This document shows, piece by piece, positions 6,880 through 14,760 of a DNA stretch of 20,654 bases. This DNA comes from JADJYF01 sp043782755 (GTDB lineage Bacteria; Pseudomonadota; Gammaproteobacteria; Ga0077536): positions 1-20,654 of the forward strand of contig JAYWAC010000008.1 in the NCBI GenBank assembly GCA_043782755.1, written 5' to 3'. The position numbers and the translations under genes were made by a program. Every line of letters begins with the position of its first letter. The stretch's first letter is position 1. A model generated the notes under the pieces. It ran no database searches and was not told the DNA's origin. It worked only from the letters and a program-made list of their open reading frames with translations.

Positions 6880-7739
6880 CCCGCTTCGGTATGGCGCTGA
6901 CGCTGCTCGTTTTCAGCCTCCTTGCGCATGCCGACCTGCTGGTCATGGAAATCGTTCCACTCAAACATCGTCTGGCGAATGATCTGCTGCCGACCTTGCG
7001 CGCGCTGGTAGCCGAGGGCGGCACCGTAACCGGCCTCAATAATCAGCTCGTGATCCGCACCACGCCGGCCAATCTGGCCGATCTGAAACAGGTGCTCGCG
7101 AGTCTCGATGTACGTCAACAGCAGTTGCGCATCACCGTGCGTCAGAATGTACAGGGCGCGAGCCAAGCGGCCGCCGACCAGCTCGCCGCGCGCCTGCGCG
7201 TCGGTGGCGGCGCAGCCTCCGCTGGCATGGGTGGGCCAGGCGATGCGCCGGGTGCCGCCATCCGCTATCAAGGCGAAAATGCCGGCGTCAGCGTCGAGAG
7301 CTATCGCACCCACGGCGAGGACGACCGCGCCAGCACCCACTTCATCATGGCCATCGAGGGCACACCGGCCTATATCACCACCGGCCAGTCCCTGCCCCTG
7401 CCCCAAAGTTCAGCGCTGCTCACACCCTATGGCGCCAACGTCCAGGAGTCGCTCACTTACCGTAACGTCGGCAGCGGGGTGTACGTGACGCCGCGCCTCG
7501 CGGGCGATGAAGTGACGCTCGAGATCTCACCCTATAGCGAACAGCTCAGTCGCGGTGGTGGCGGCATGATCGCCGAGCACAGCGTCAACACCGTGGTGCG
7601 CGGGCGGCTCGGTGAATGGCTGGCGCTGGGCGGTGCGACCAGTGCCAGTCACGACAGCAGCGGCAGCGAATTGACCCGCACCCAGAACAGCGACTCGAAC
7701 GCCTACGACGTCTGGGTAAAAGTGGAAGTCGCCCCTTAA
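6876..7739 (+). CDS. Exported short secretin-like protein
   Basis: This 287-aa protein begins with a signal peptide (MTRFGMALTLLVFSLLAHA, cleavage before Asp20), so it should be exported to the periplasm or outer membrane. Residues about 23-95 look like a NolW/secretin N-type short domain: IVPLKHRLANDLLPTLRAL, then LNNQLVIRTTPANLADLKQV and LASLDVRQQQLRITV. After a Gly/Ala-rich linker the rest resembles the core of a secretin domain: YRNVGSGVYVTPRLAGDEVTLEISPY, then a VVRGRLGEWLALGG motif like the VxxGxxxxLGG of secretins. Real GspD/PilQ secretins are far longer and have several N domains; this lacks them, so it is a minimal secretin-like protein, not a known secretion channel. It lies between purB and purL, coupled to the DUF7931-like gene by an ATGA overlap. 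No type II or type IV secretion genes are nearby. Confidence 0.78.
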   Translation: MTRFGMALTLLVFSLLAHADLLVMEIVPLKHRLANDLLPTLRALVAEGGTVTGLNNQLVIRTTPANLADLKQVLASLDVRQQQLRITVRQNVQGASQAAADQLAARLRVGGGAASAGMGGPGDAPGAAIRYQGENAGVSVESYRTHGEDDRASTHFIMAIEGTPAYITTGQSLPLPQSSALLTPYGANVQESLTYRNVGSGVYVTPRLAGDEVTLEISPYSEQLSRGGGGMIAEHSVNTVVRGRLGEWLALGGATSASHDSSGSELTRTQNSDSNAYDVWVKVEVAP

Positions 7740-7808
7740 GTCCATGACAATAGCGGCCTCACGGTGCGACGCCCTCGGCGCCGGCCCAGGCCACAGGATC
7801 CTTTCTCG

Positions 7809-10800
7809 ATGCTCTTACTCCGCGGCACCCGCGCGCTCTCGCCGTTTCGTCTCGACAAACTGCTGGCCGCCGGCTGCGCGCTGTGCGCTGAGCTCACCGC
7901 GCTCGAAGCCGAGCACGTCTACGTTGTCTGGCTGAACAAGCCGGCCGATGACAGCGTCCAATTGCGCCAACGCCTACTGGCCCTGACGCGCGCTGTGACG
8001 GTGATCGATATCGCCCAGGACAGCGCGCCCGATCTGCTGGTCGCGCCACGCCTCGGCACGCTCTCACCGTGGTCGAGCAAGGCCACCGACATCGCGCGCA
8101 ATTGCGGCGCGCCGCTGGCGCGTATTGAACGCGTGACCGCCTGGCGTTGCACCGGTGTGAATGTCACCGACAACGCGAGTCTGCTACCCCTACTGCATGA
8201 CCGCATGACCGAGACCGTACTCGCCACTTGGCATGATCTGACTCGTTTACAGAGTGATGCCGCGCCGCGTCCACTGCGCCATGTGCCGCTCGCCAGCGAC
8301 GGGCGCCGAGCGCTGGTCGCGGCCAATCGCGATCTCGGCCTGGCGTTGGCCGACGACGAAATCGATTATCTGGTGACGCGCTTCACCGAACTCGCCCGCG
8401 ACCCCAGCGACGTCGAACTCATGATGTTCGCGCAGGCCAATTCCGAGCATTGTCGCCACAAGATTTTCAACGCCACCTGGACCATCGACGGCGTGACCCA
8501 GGACAAGAGTCTGTTCGGCATGATTCGCAATACTTTCGCGACCCACCCCAACGACGTGCTGTCCGCCTATCGCGACAACGCCGCCGTCACGCGTGGCTAT
8601 CACGCGCCGCGCTTCTACGCTGACCCCGCCAGTGGCGTATACAGCGAACGGCCCGAAGACATTCATATGGTGATGAAGGTCGAGACCCATAATCATCCGA
8701 CCGCCATCTCGCCTTATGCTGGCGCCGCTACCGGTGCCGGCGGTGAAATCCGTGACGAAGGCGCGACGGGGCGCGGCGCGAAACCGAAAGCCGGTTTGAC
8801 CGGCTTCAGCGTGTCCCATCTGCGCATTCCGACTTTGCCGGCGCCGTGGGAGCAAGAGCGGCCATTGAATCCGCGTCTCGCCAGCGCCTTAACCATCATG
8901 ATCGAGGGCCCGCTGGGCGCGGCCGCCTTCAACAATGAATTCGGTCGACCGGCCTTGAACGGCTACTTCCGCAACTTCGAGCACCAGGCCGCCGGCACGC
9001 GCGGTCTGCTGCGTGGCTACGACAAGCCCATCATGCTGGCCGGGGGTCTCGGCAATATCCGCAGCGATCATGTCGAGAAGCTGCCGATGACGGCCGACGC
9101 CGCGATCATCGTGCTCGGTGGTCCGGCGATGTTGATCGGTCTCGGTGGCGGCGCGGCGTCCTCAGTCGGCTCGGGCGCTATCGATGCTGAACTCGATTTC
9201 GCCTCGGTACAAAGAGACAACGCCGAGATCGAACGTCGCGCGCAGATGGTGATCGACGCCTGTTGGGCAGCTGGCGAAAACAATCCCATTCTCATGATTC
9301 ACGACGTCGGTGCCGGTGGCTTGTCCAACGCCATTCCCGAAATCCTGCACGATGGCGGTCGCGGCGGCGAAATAGCACTGCGCGCAATACCCAATGCCGA
9401 GCCCGGCATGACACCGCTAGAGATCTGGTGCAATGAAGCGCAGGAACGTTATGTGCTCGCGCTGCGCCCTCGCGATGTCGACGACTTCGTCGCGATCTGC
9501 GCACGCGAGCGCTGCCCCTATGCAGTAGTCGGTTATGCGAGTGCCGCCGAAAATCTCGCGCTGCGCGATGCTGCCGCGATCGGTGATGCCGCGCGCGCGC
9601 CCATCGATCTGCCAATGGACGTGATCTTCGGCAAGCCGCCACGCATGGAACGCAAGGCCGTGCATGTCGCGCCGCAACTCACAGCCTTTGACACTACCGA
9701 CATCACAGTGGCCGAGGCCATCGATCGCGTGCTGCGTTTCCCGACGGTGGCCGACAAGCGCTTCCTGATCACGATAGGTGATCGCAGCGTCGGCGGTCTG
9801 TGTGTACGCGATCAGATGGTCGGCCCTTGGCAGGTGCCGGTCGCTGATTGCGCGGTCACCGCCAGCAGCTTTCGCGAGCGTTGCGGCGAAGCGATGGCGA
9901 TAGGCGAACGCACACCGGTAGCCTTGCTCGATGGTCCAGCGGCGGCGCGTCTCGCCATTGCCGAAGCGATCACCAACATTGCGGCGGCGCGCATTCGTCG
10001 CATTGAAGACATCGTCATCTCGGCCAACTGGATGAGCCCGGCCGGCTTCGAGGGCGAGGACGCCAAGCTCTATGACATGGTGCATACAGTTGGCATGGAA
10101 TTGTGTCCGGCGCTCGGCATCAATATCCCGGTCGGCAAGGACTCGATGTCCATGCAGTCTTCGTGGCGTGGCGCCGATGGCGAATGGCGCACGGTGTCGC
10201 CGGTGTCCTTGATCGCAACATCCTTCGCGCCGGTGATGGACATCGACGCCAGTTTGACGCCGCAGCTGCAAGCCGATCAAGACACCCTCCTGATGCTCAT
10301 CGATCTCGGTCGCGATCGCCAGCGTCTGGGCGGCTCGATACTCGCGCAGTGTTATCAGGCGCTGGGTGACACGCCGGCCGATTGCGATAGCGCGCAGGAT
10401 CTCGTCGAATTCTTCCGCGCCATTCAGGCCTTGAACGACGGCGGCTATCTGCTCGCCTACCACGATCGTTCCGATGGTGGTCTGCTGGTGACGATCGCCG
10501 AGATGGCCTTTGCCGGCCGTTGCGGTGTGACACTCGACTTGAGCGCACTCGCAGGCGACGACCTTGCCTGTCTATTCGCCGAGGAACTGGGTGCGGTGAT
10601 GCAGATCCGCGCCATTGATCTGGAGCGGGTAATGGACTATCTACGCGACGCGACTGCGCTCGCCACTTGCACTCATGTCGTCGGTCGTCCTCAAGCCACG
10701 CGCGCACTGCGTATCGTGCGCGATGGACGAGATCTCTATGGCGCGAACTTGCATGACTTGCTGGCCGCCTTCAGTGCCACCACCCATGCCATGCAGCGCC

Positions 10801-11699
10801 TGCGTGACAATCCGCGCTGCGCCGATGAGGAACTCGCGACCATTCTCGATCCGCACGACGCCGGCCTCGGCGTGCATTTGCCCACGGTCGACTTCGCTCG
10901 TCATCGTCCAGTCGTGCGCAGCGGCACACGGCCGCGCGTCGCGATCCTGCGCGAGCAAGGCGTGAATGGCTATGTGGAAATGGCTGCGGCCTTCGATCGC
11001 GCCGGCTTCACCGCCGTCGATGTGCACATGACCGACATCATCGCCGGTCGTCACACCCTGACAGATATGCAAGGCCTGGCCGCCTGCGGTGGCTTCTCCT
11101 ATGGCGACGTGTTGGGCGCCGGTCGTGGTTGGGCTGGCACCATACAGTTCAATGAACGCGCGCGGGCACGCTTCGAAGCCTTCTTCCAGCGCCCCGATAC
11201 CTTCACGCTCGGCGTGTGCAATGGCTGCCAGATGCTAGCCCATCTCGCCGACAGCATTCCCGGTGCCAGCCACTGGCCACGCTTCGAGCGCAATGTCTCG
11301 GAACAATACGAAGCGCGTCTGGTGATGGTCGAAGTGCTGGAGTCATCGTCGATCCTGACGCGCGGCTTGACGGGTTTACGCGCACCGATAGTGGTGGCTC
11401 ACGGCGAAGGTCGCGCCGCATGGCCGCAGGGCGCGACGCCCGATATGCGCGGCGCCTGTCTGCGCTATATCGATGGCGACGGCGCGCCGGCCACCCGCTA
11501 TCCCCATAACCCGAACGGCTCGCCGCTGGGTCTCGCGGGCTTCGGCAGCGACGACGGCCGCGTCACCATTATGATGCCGCACCCGGAACGCGTGTTCTTG
11601 CGCCAGCAATACTCCTGGTTCCCGCCCGCGTGGTCGGACGCGGAAGGCCCGTGGCTATCGCTGTTCAATAACGCGCGAGCGTGGTTGGCGGGAGATTGA
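7809..11699 (+). CDS. purL: Phosphoribosylformylglycinamidine synthase (single-chain)
   Basis: PurL (1296 aa) makes FGAM from FGAR, ATP and glutamine, the fourth step of de novo purine synthesis. It is the large proteobacterial form fusing PurS-like, synthetase and glutaminase parts. The N terminus MLLLRGTRALSPFRLDKLLA aligns with E. coli; LGTLSPWSSKATDIARNCG follows. The synthetase core holds NSEHCRHKIFNA, VETHNHPTAISPYAGAATG (His294 region) and a second AIRS-type half with VPVGKDSMSMQ. The C-terminal class I glutaminase has Cys1137 (LGVCNGCQML), His1258 and Glu1260 (PHPERVF). ATG 7809 is chosen over in-frame 7764 because of the family N terminus and an AGGA 10 nt upstream. It follows the mini-secretin after 69 bp, so it may be the end of the tas-purB transcript or have its own promoter. 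Confidence 0.98.
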   Translation: MLLLRGTRALSPFRLDKLLAAGCALCAELTALEAEHVYVVWLNKPADDSVQLRQRLLALTRAVTVIDIAQDSAPDLLVAPRLGTLSPWSSKATDIARNCGAPLARIERVTAWRCTGVNVTDNASLLPLLHDRMTETVLATWHDLTRLQSDAAPRPLRHVPLASDGRRALVAANRDLGLALADDEIDYLVTRFTELARDPSDVELMMFAQANSEHCRHKIFNATWTIDGVTQDKSLFGMIRNTFATHPNDVLSAYRDNAAVTRGYHAPRFYADPASGVYSERPEDIHMVMKVETHNHPTAISPYAGAATGAGGEIRDEGATGRGAKPKAGLTGFSVSHLRIPTLPAPWEQERPLNPRLASALTIMIEGPLGAAAFNNEFGRPALNGYFRNFEHQAAGTRGLLRGYDKPIMLAGGLGNIRSDHVEKLPMTADAAIIVLGGPAMLIGLGGGAASSVGSGAIDAELDFASVQRDNAEIERRAQMVIDACWAAGENNPILMIHDVGAGGLSNAIPEILHDGGRGGEIALRAIPNAEPGMTPLEIWCNEAQERYVLALRPRDVDDFVAICARERCPYAVVGYASAAENLALRDAAAIGDAARAPIDLPMDVIFGKPPRMERKAVHVAPQLTAFDTTDITVAEAIDRVLRFPTVADKRFLITIGDRSVGGLCVRDQMVGPWQVPVADCAVTASSFRERCGEAMAIGERTPVALLDGPAAARLAIAEAITNIAAARIRRIEDIVISANWMSPAGFEGEDAKLYDMVHTVGMELCPALGINIPVGKDSMSMQSSWRGADGEWRTVSPVSLIATSFAPVMDIDASLTPQLQADQDTLLMLIDLGRDRQRLGGSILAQCYQALGDTPADCDSAQDLVEFFRAIQALNDGGYLLAYHDRSDGGLLVTIAEMAFAGRCGVTLDLSALAGDDLACLFAEELGAVMQIRAIDLERVMDYLRDATALATCTHVVGRPQATRALRIVRDGRDLYGANLHDLLAAFSATTHAMQRLRDNPRCADEELATILDPHDAGLGVHLPTVDFARHRPVVRSGTRPRVAILREQGVNGYVEMAAAFDRAGFTAVDVHMTDIIAGRHTLTDMQGLAACGGFSYGDVLGAGRGWAGTIQFNERARARFEAFFQRPDTFTLGVCNGCQMLAHLADSIPGASHWPRFERNVSEQYEARLVMVEVLESSSILTRGLTGLRAPIVVAHGEGRAAWPQGATPDMRGACLRYIDGDGAPATRYPHNPNGSPLGLAGFGSDDGRVTIMMPHPERVFLRQQYSWFPPAWSDAEGPWLSLFNNARAWLAGD

Positions 11700-11724
11700 T
11701 CGCAATGAATTCGACCATCCTCTT

Positions 11725-11758
11725 CTCTGCGGGTCCGACTTCAGTCGGACCCACAGAG
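11725..11758. repeat. REP-like palindrome, copy 1
   Basis: Bases 11725-11739 pair with 11744-11758 in a 15-bp stem with one C-A mismatch and a TTCA loop. The 18-base core at 11733-11750 is GTCCGACTTCAGTCGGAC. The same core occurs in reverse complement at 20542-20559. No T run follows on either strand, so a plain intrinsic terminator is unlikely. Short intergenic location and repetition suggest a REP-type element. Confidence 0.7.
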
Positions 11759-11787
11759 GTAAAAATGCACCAGCGATAACTATTTTC

Positions 11788-11792
11788 GGAGG
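11788..11792 (+). promoter_or_regulatory. Strong Shine-Dalgarno site of the isochorismatase-fold gene
   Basis: GGAGG lies 6 nt before ATG 11799. It is the best ribosome binding site in the window and fixes the start. Confidence 0.75.
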
Positions 11793-11798
11793 TTCACC

Positions 11799-12344
11799 AT
11801 GGCTCGCGCATTGCTACTGATCGACATTCAGAACGATTACTTCCCGGGCGGCACCATGACCCTGTCGGGCATCGAACAAGCCGCCGATAACGCCGCGCGC
11901 CTGCTCACCCAGTTTCGCACCCGGGGCGAAGTGGTCTATCACGTGCAGCACCTCGCGACGCGCCCTGAAGCCGGCTTCTTCCTGCCCGACACCGAGGGTG
12001 CCGAGATCAATCCGCGCGTCGCGCCGCATAGCGGTGAATCGGTGACACGCAAACATTTCCCCAACGCCTTTCGCGCCACGTCATTGGCCGACATGCTACG
12101 TGAACAGCCCGTGGATGAACTCGTGATCGTCGGTGCCATGAGTCATATGTGTATCGACGCCAGCACGCGCGCCGCCTTTGACATGGGTTTCAGTTGCGTG
12201 GTCGTACACGATGCCTGCGCGACGCGTGATCTGAATTTCGGTGGTAATGCGATCAAGGCCGCCGATGTGCATGCTTCGTTTATGGCCGCCCTCGGCAGCG
12301 TCTATGCGCGTCTCACCACCACCGACGAGTTGTTGCGCGCTTGA
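11799..12344 (+). CDS. Isochorismatase-fold cysteine hydrolase
   Basis: This 181-aa protein belongs to the isochorismatase/nicotinamidase superfamily of cysteine hydrolases. The catalytic triad is visible: Asp9 (LLLIDIQNDYFPGG), Lys85 (TRKHFPNAF) and Cys118 (MSHMCIDASTRAA). The cis-peptide region VGAMSHMC and the AAFDMGF segment fit the family. The metal-binding DWH..H pattern of true nicotinamidases is absent (the region reads HVQHLATRP), so PncA is unlikely; hydrolysis of an amide or a related small molecule is the family-level expectation, but the substrate is unknown. It has its own strong ribosome binding site and is separated from purL by 99 bp that contain the REP-like palindrome. The Smr gene begins three bases after its stop, so the two are probably co-transcribed. 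Confidence 0.88.
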   Translation: MARALLLIDIQNDYFPGGTMTLSGIEQAADNAARLLTQFRTRGEVVYHVQHLATRPEAGFFLPDTEGAEINPRVAPHSGESVTRKHFPNAFRATSLADMLREQPVDELVIVGAMSHMCIDASTRAAFDMGFSCVVVHDACATRDLNFGGNAIKAADVHASFMAALGSVYARLTTTDELLRA

Positions 12345-12347
12345 GCG

Positions 12348-12896
12348 ATGAAAGACGGCGCAGACCAGCCGCCACGCGACAAGAGTTTTCGCGAACTCAT
12401 CGGCAAGGTGCGTCCGCTGGTCTACGACACCATCGAACCGCAACGTCTGCGCACGCCACCGCGACGGCGTCGAGTGGAACCCGAGACGTCCGCCGTCGCG
12501 CTCGAACCTGCGGCATCGCAACTGTTGGCCAGCGACAGTCTGGATGCCACGGCTGGTCAGGACTATCACCGTCCCGGCCTGCAAAATTCAGTCTTGCGGA
12601 AATTGCGGCGCGGCCAGTTCCCGGTGCAGGACGAAATCGATCTGCATGGCATGACGGTCCGCGAAGCGGGCGTACGTCTAGGAGATTTTCTTGTCCATGC
12701 GCGCGGTCGACGCCTGTCCTGCGTGCGCATCATCCATGGCAAGGGTTTGAGCTCGCCGGGCAAGAGTCCCGTCTTGAAGCCTCAGGTCGCGCGTTGGCTG
12801 CGCGCTCATGACGGCGTGCTGGCGTTTGCGCCAGCGCGAGTCGAGGATGGGGGCAGCGGCGCGATGTATGTCTTACTGCGCAGCCGTCGCGACTAA
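12348..12896 (+). CDS. Smr-domain protein (SmrA/SmrB-type)
   Basis: This 182-aa protein has a basic, probably disordered N-terminal half (an RTPPRRRRVEPE stretch near 35-46) and a C-terminal Smr domain from about residue 92. KLRRGQFPVQDEIDLHGMTV carries the DLHG motif and IIHGKG the second conserved motif. Smr domains in this size class are nucleases: SmrA was described as a DNA endonuclease and SmrB cleaves mRNA at collided ribosomes in E. coli. The KLRRG entry into the domain resembles SmrB, whereas HGKG followed by KPQVARWLRAHDGVLAF and GGSGAMYVLL resembles SmrA, so I leave the symbol blank. It starts three bases after the hydrolase stop. Its stop overlaps the convergent ispF stop by four bases. 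Confidence 0.88.
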   Translation: MKDGADQPPRDKSFRELIGKVRPLVYDTIEPQRLRTPPRRRRVEPETSAVALEPAASQLLASDSLDATAGQDYHRPGLQNSVLRKLRRGQFPVQDEIDLHGMTVREAGVRLGDFLVHARGRRLSCVRIIHGKGLSSPGKSPVLKPQVARWLRAHDGVLAFAPARVEDGGSGAMYVLLRSRRD

Positions 12897-13369
12897 CCGA
12901 GACTTTCCAGCAGACACACCGCGCTCGCGGCGATGCCTTCACCGCGCCCGGTGAAGCCCATCTTCTCGGTGGTGGTGCCTTTGACATTGACGGCCTCGAT
13001 GGCAAGCCCGGTATCTTCAGCAATATTCGCGCGCATGGCCTCGACATGGGCCGAGATACGCGGCCGCTCACAGATCGCGACCGCGTCGATGTTAACGATG
13101 CTATAGCTTGCCTCGTCCAACAATTCCTTCACCCGCCGCAACAACACACGACTGCTGACGCCCTTGTAGGCTGGATCGGCATCGGGAAAGTGACGACCGA
13201 TATCGCCGAGCGCGGCGGCGCCGAGCAAGGCATCGCAGATCGCATGGAGCAGCACGTCGCCGTCGGAATGCGCGGCGAGTCCATGTTCAAAAGGAATCTC
13301 GACACCGCCCAGCATCACGTGGGTGCCGTCCTTGAAACGATGGGCATCGTAGCCCTGTCCAACTCTCAT
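12893..13369 (-). CDS. ispF: 2-C-methyl-D-erythritol 2,4-cyclodiphosphate synthase
   Basis: IspF (158 aa) cyclises CDP-methylerythritol 2-phosphate to MEcPP with release of CMP, in the MEP isoprenoid pathway; it is a homotrimer. MRVGQGYDAHRF carries metal ligands Asp8 and His10, and AHSDGDVLLHAICDALLGA carries the third ligand His and the following Asp. DIGRHFPDADP and NVKGTTTEKMGFTGRGEG complete the family signature. Length is normal. ATG 13369 overlaps the ispD stop (ATGA, 13366-13369), a coupled pair seen in many bacteria. It is the last gene of the minus-strand pyrG operon here; the truD-surE genes that follow ispF in many gammaproteobacteria are replaced by the convergent Smr gene. Confidence 0.97.
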   Translation of the reverse strand: MRVGQGYDAHRFKDGTHVMLGGVEIPFEHGLAAHSDGDVLLHAICDALLGAAALGDIGRHFPDADPAYKGVSSRVLLRRVKELLDEASYSIVNIDAVAICERPRISAHVEAMRANIAEDTGLAIEAVNVKGTTTEKMGFTGRGEGIAASAVCLLESLG

Positions 13370-14088
13370 TGCGTATTGTCTCCATGGGCAGCATGGCCCT
13401 GCGCCGCCAGAATGAGGGCGGCCAGGGCTAGATCTTCAGGGTGAGTAATTTTCAGATTGTCGGCATGGCCGGCCACCACGCGCGGTGTGAGACCGAGGCG
13501 TTCGATGGCCTGCGCCTCGTCGGTCACGATGACGCCATCAGCCAAGGCTGTTTCAATGGCGCGGGTCAGCGTGCCGAGACGGAACATCTGCGGCGTCAAT
13601 GCATGCCACAGTTGACTACGCTCGACGGTCGCGACTATCGCGCCATCGGCAGCGCATCGTTTCAAGGTATCGCGCACCGGCGCGGCGAGAATGCCGCCCA
13701 CCTCGCTGTCGCCCAAAGTCTCCAGCATGCGATCGAGATCGGCGACACGCACACAAGGCCGCGCTGCATCGTGCACCAGCACCCAGTCGTCAGGCGCGGC
13801 CTGCGTCGACAGCGCGTGCAGGGCCGCCAGCACCGAGAGACAACGCTCGGCACCGCCCCGCACATCGCTGACCTTGGCCGGCAGACGTGTACGCAAGCCT
13901 TCGTAGTATTCATCGCCGGCGCTGATCGCGACCACGACTTTAGTGATCAGCGCATGACCGGCCAGTCGCCACAGGGTGTGTTCGAGCACTGTGCGACCGG
14001 CCAGCTCGAGATATTGTTTAGGGATGGCCGAGCCCATGCGCTTACCGGCGCCGGCGGCGGGTACGACGGCGTAGACCGTAGCCTTCAT
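13366..14088 (-). CDS. ispD: 2-C-methyl-D-erythritol 4-phosphate cytidylyltransferase
   Basis: IspD (240 aa) joins CTP to methylerythritol 4-phosphate to give CDP-ME, the MEP-pathway step two before IspF. The nucleotide-binding N terminus VVPAAGAGKRMGSAIPKQYL contains the catalytic Arg17 and Lys24. VLVHDAARPCV binds the nucleotide, and VTDEAQAIERLGL and ITHPEDLALA lie near the C terminus as usual. ATG 14088 overlaps the ftsB stop by four bases and the ispD stop overlaps ispF in the same way, so ftsB-ispD-ispF are translationally coupled. Its substrate CTP is made by PyrG at the head of the same operon. Confidence 0.97.
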   Translation of the reverse strand: MKATVYAVVPAAGAGKRMGSAIPKQYLELAGRTVLEHTLWRLAGHALITKVVVAISAGDEYYEGLRTRLPAKVSDVRGGAERCLSVLAALHALSTQAAPDDWVLVHDAARPCVRVADLDRMLETLGDSEVGGILAAPVRDTLKRCAADGAIVATVERSQLWHALTPQMFRLGTLTRAIETALADGVIVTDEAQAIERLGLTPRVVAGHADNLKITHPEDLALAALILAAQGHAAHGDNTQ

Positions 14089-14753
14089 TCGACAGGTGCC
14101 GATTTGCGCAGCGACGACGTCGTCGTGGACGCCGTCTTGGGGGTCGCGGATTTCGGCTTCGCCAACACAGGGGCCGGCGTGCTGGCCTTAGGCATGAAAG
14201 TCGCAGCGGGTTTGATCACCGGCTTGGCCGTGATGGCCGTGACAGGTTTAGGCGGGACAGTAGTTTTGGCCGATGCGTCAGGCTTTTTAGCGACGGGCTT
14301 GGCCATCGCCGCCATCATCGGTTTGACCAACACCGGCTTGTCTTGCGACACCGCCGGTGTATCCGCGCCATCGCTCACCACCGCATCGCCCGGCGCCACC
14401 GGATCGAGCGGCGGTTCGAGCGGCGGCTCCGCGCCATTGGCAACGCCACTGCCGCCAGTGCGCGGCTTGTCGTGTTCATGCTTGGGATCGGTAATGCGGA
14501 AGAACACTTCACCGCTCTTGATCATGCCCATCTCGCTGCGCGCACGCTCCTCGACCGCTTCCAAGCCCTGCTTGAGGTCCATCACTTCGGCCGACAAGGA
14601 TCGATTGCGCTCTTTCAAGCGCGCAATCTCGTCCTTCTGTTCGGCGACCGAGACCTTCAACTTGTCGACATCATGCTTGCCACTGCGGGTGTACCAGAGA
14701 CCGTACTGCAGGTACATCGTGAGCAGCACCAGAACCGCGATGACTAAGCGCAC
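14085..14753 (-). CDS. ftsB: Cell division protein FtsB with long Lys/Pro-rich tail
   Basis: FtsB is a bitopic inner-membrane protein that forms the FtsQ-FtsB-FtsL complex and helps activate septal FtsWI. Residues 1-95 match the family: one membrane helix (about 2-20, with LQYGLWY), a coiled coil (about 28-75, QKDEIARLKERN) and the conserved EAVEERARSEMGMIKSGEVFFRI. E. coli FtsB is 103 aa; this protein is 222 aa. Residues about 100-222 form a low-complexity periplasmic extension: first acidic and Pro-rich (AEPPLEPPLDP), then Ala, Thr and Lys-rich with at least eight Lys-Pro dipeptides. The start is GTG 14753, seven bases after the eno stop, and fits the E. coli N terminus. The stop overlaps ispD. 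The location between eno and ispD is the standard ftsB position, so identity is firm; the function of the tail is unknown. Confidence 0.93.
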   Translation of the reverse strand: MRLVIAVLVLLTMYLQYGLWYTRSGKHDVDKLKVSVAEQKDEIARLKERNRSLSAEVMDLKQGLEAVEERARSEMGMIKSGEVFFRITDPKHEHDKPRTGGSGVANGAEPPLEPPLDPVAPGDAVVSDGADTPAVSQDKPVLVKPMMAAMAKPVAKKPDASAKTTVPPKPVTAITAKPVIKPAATFMPKASTPAPVLAKPKSATPKTASTTTSSLRKSAPVE

Positions 14754-14760
14754 CTCGAGA

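Noticed and set aside
11799..12344. Nicotinamidase (pncA) assignment
   Set aside because: The Asp-Lys-Cys triad is present, but the metal-binding Asp/His motif of nicotinamidases is missing, so only the superfamily is supported.
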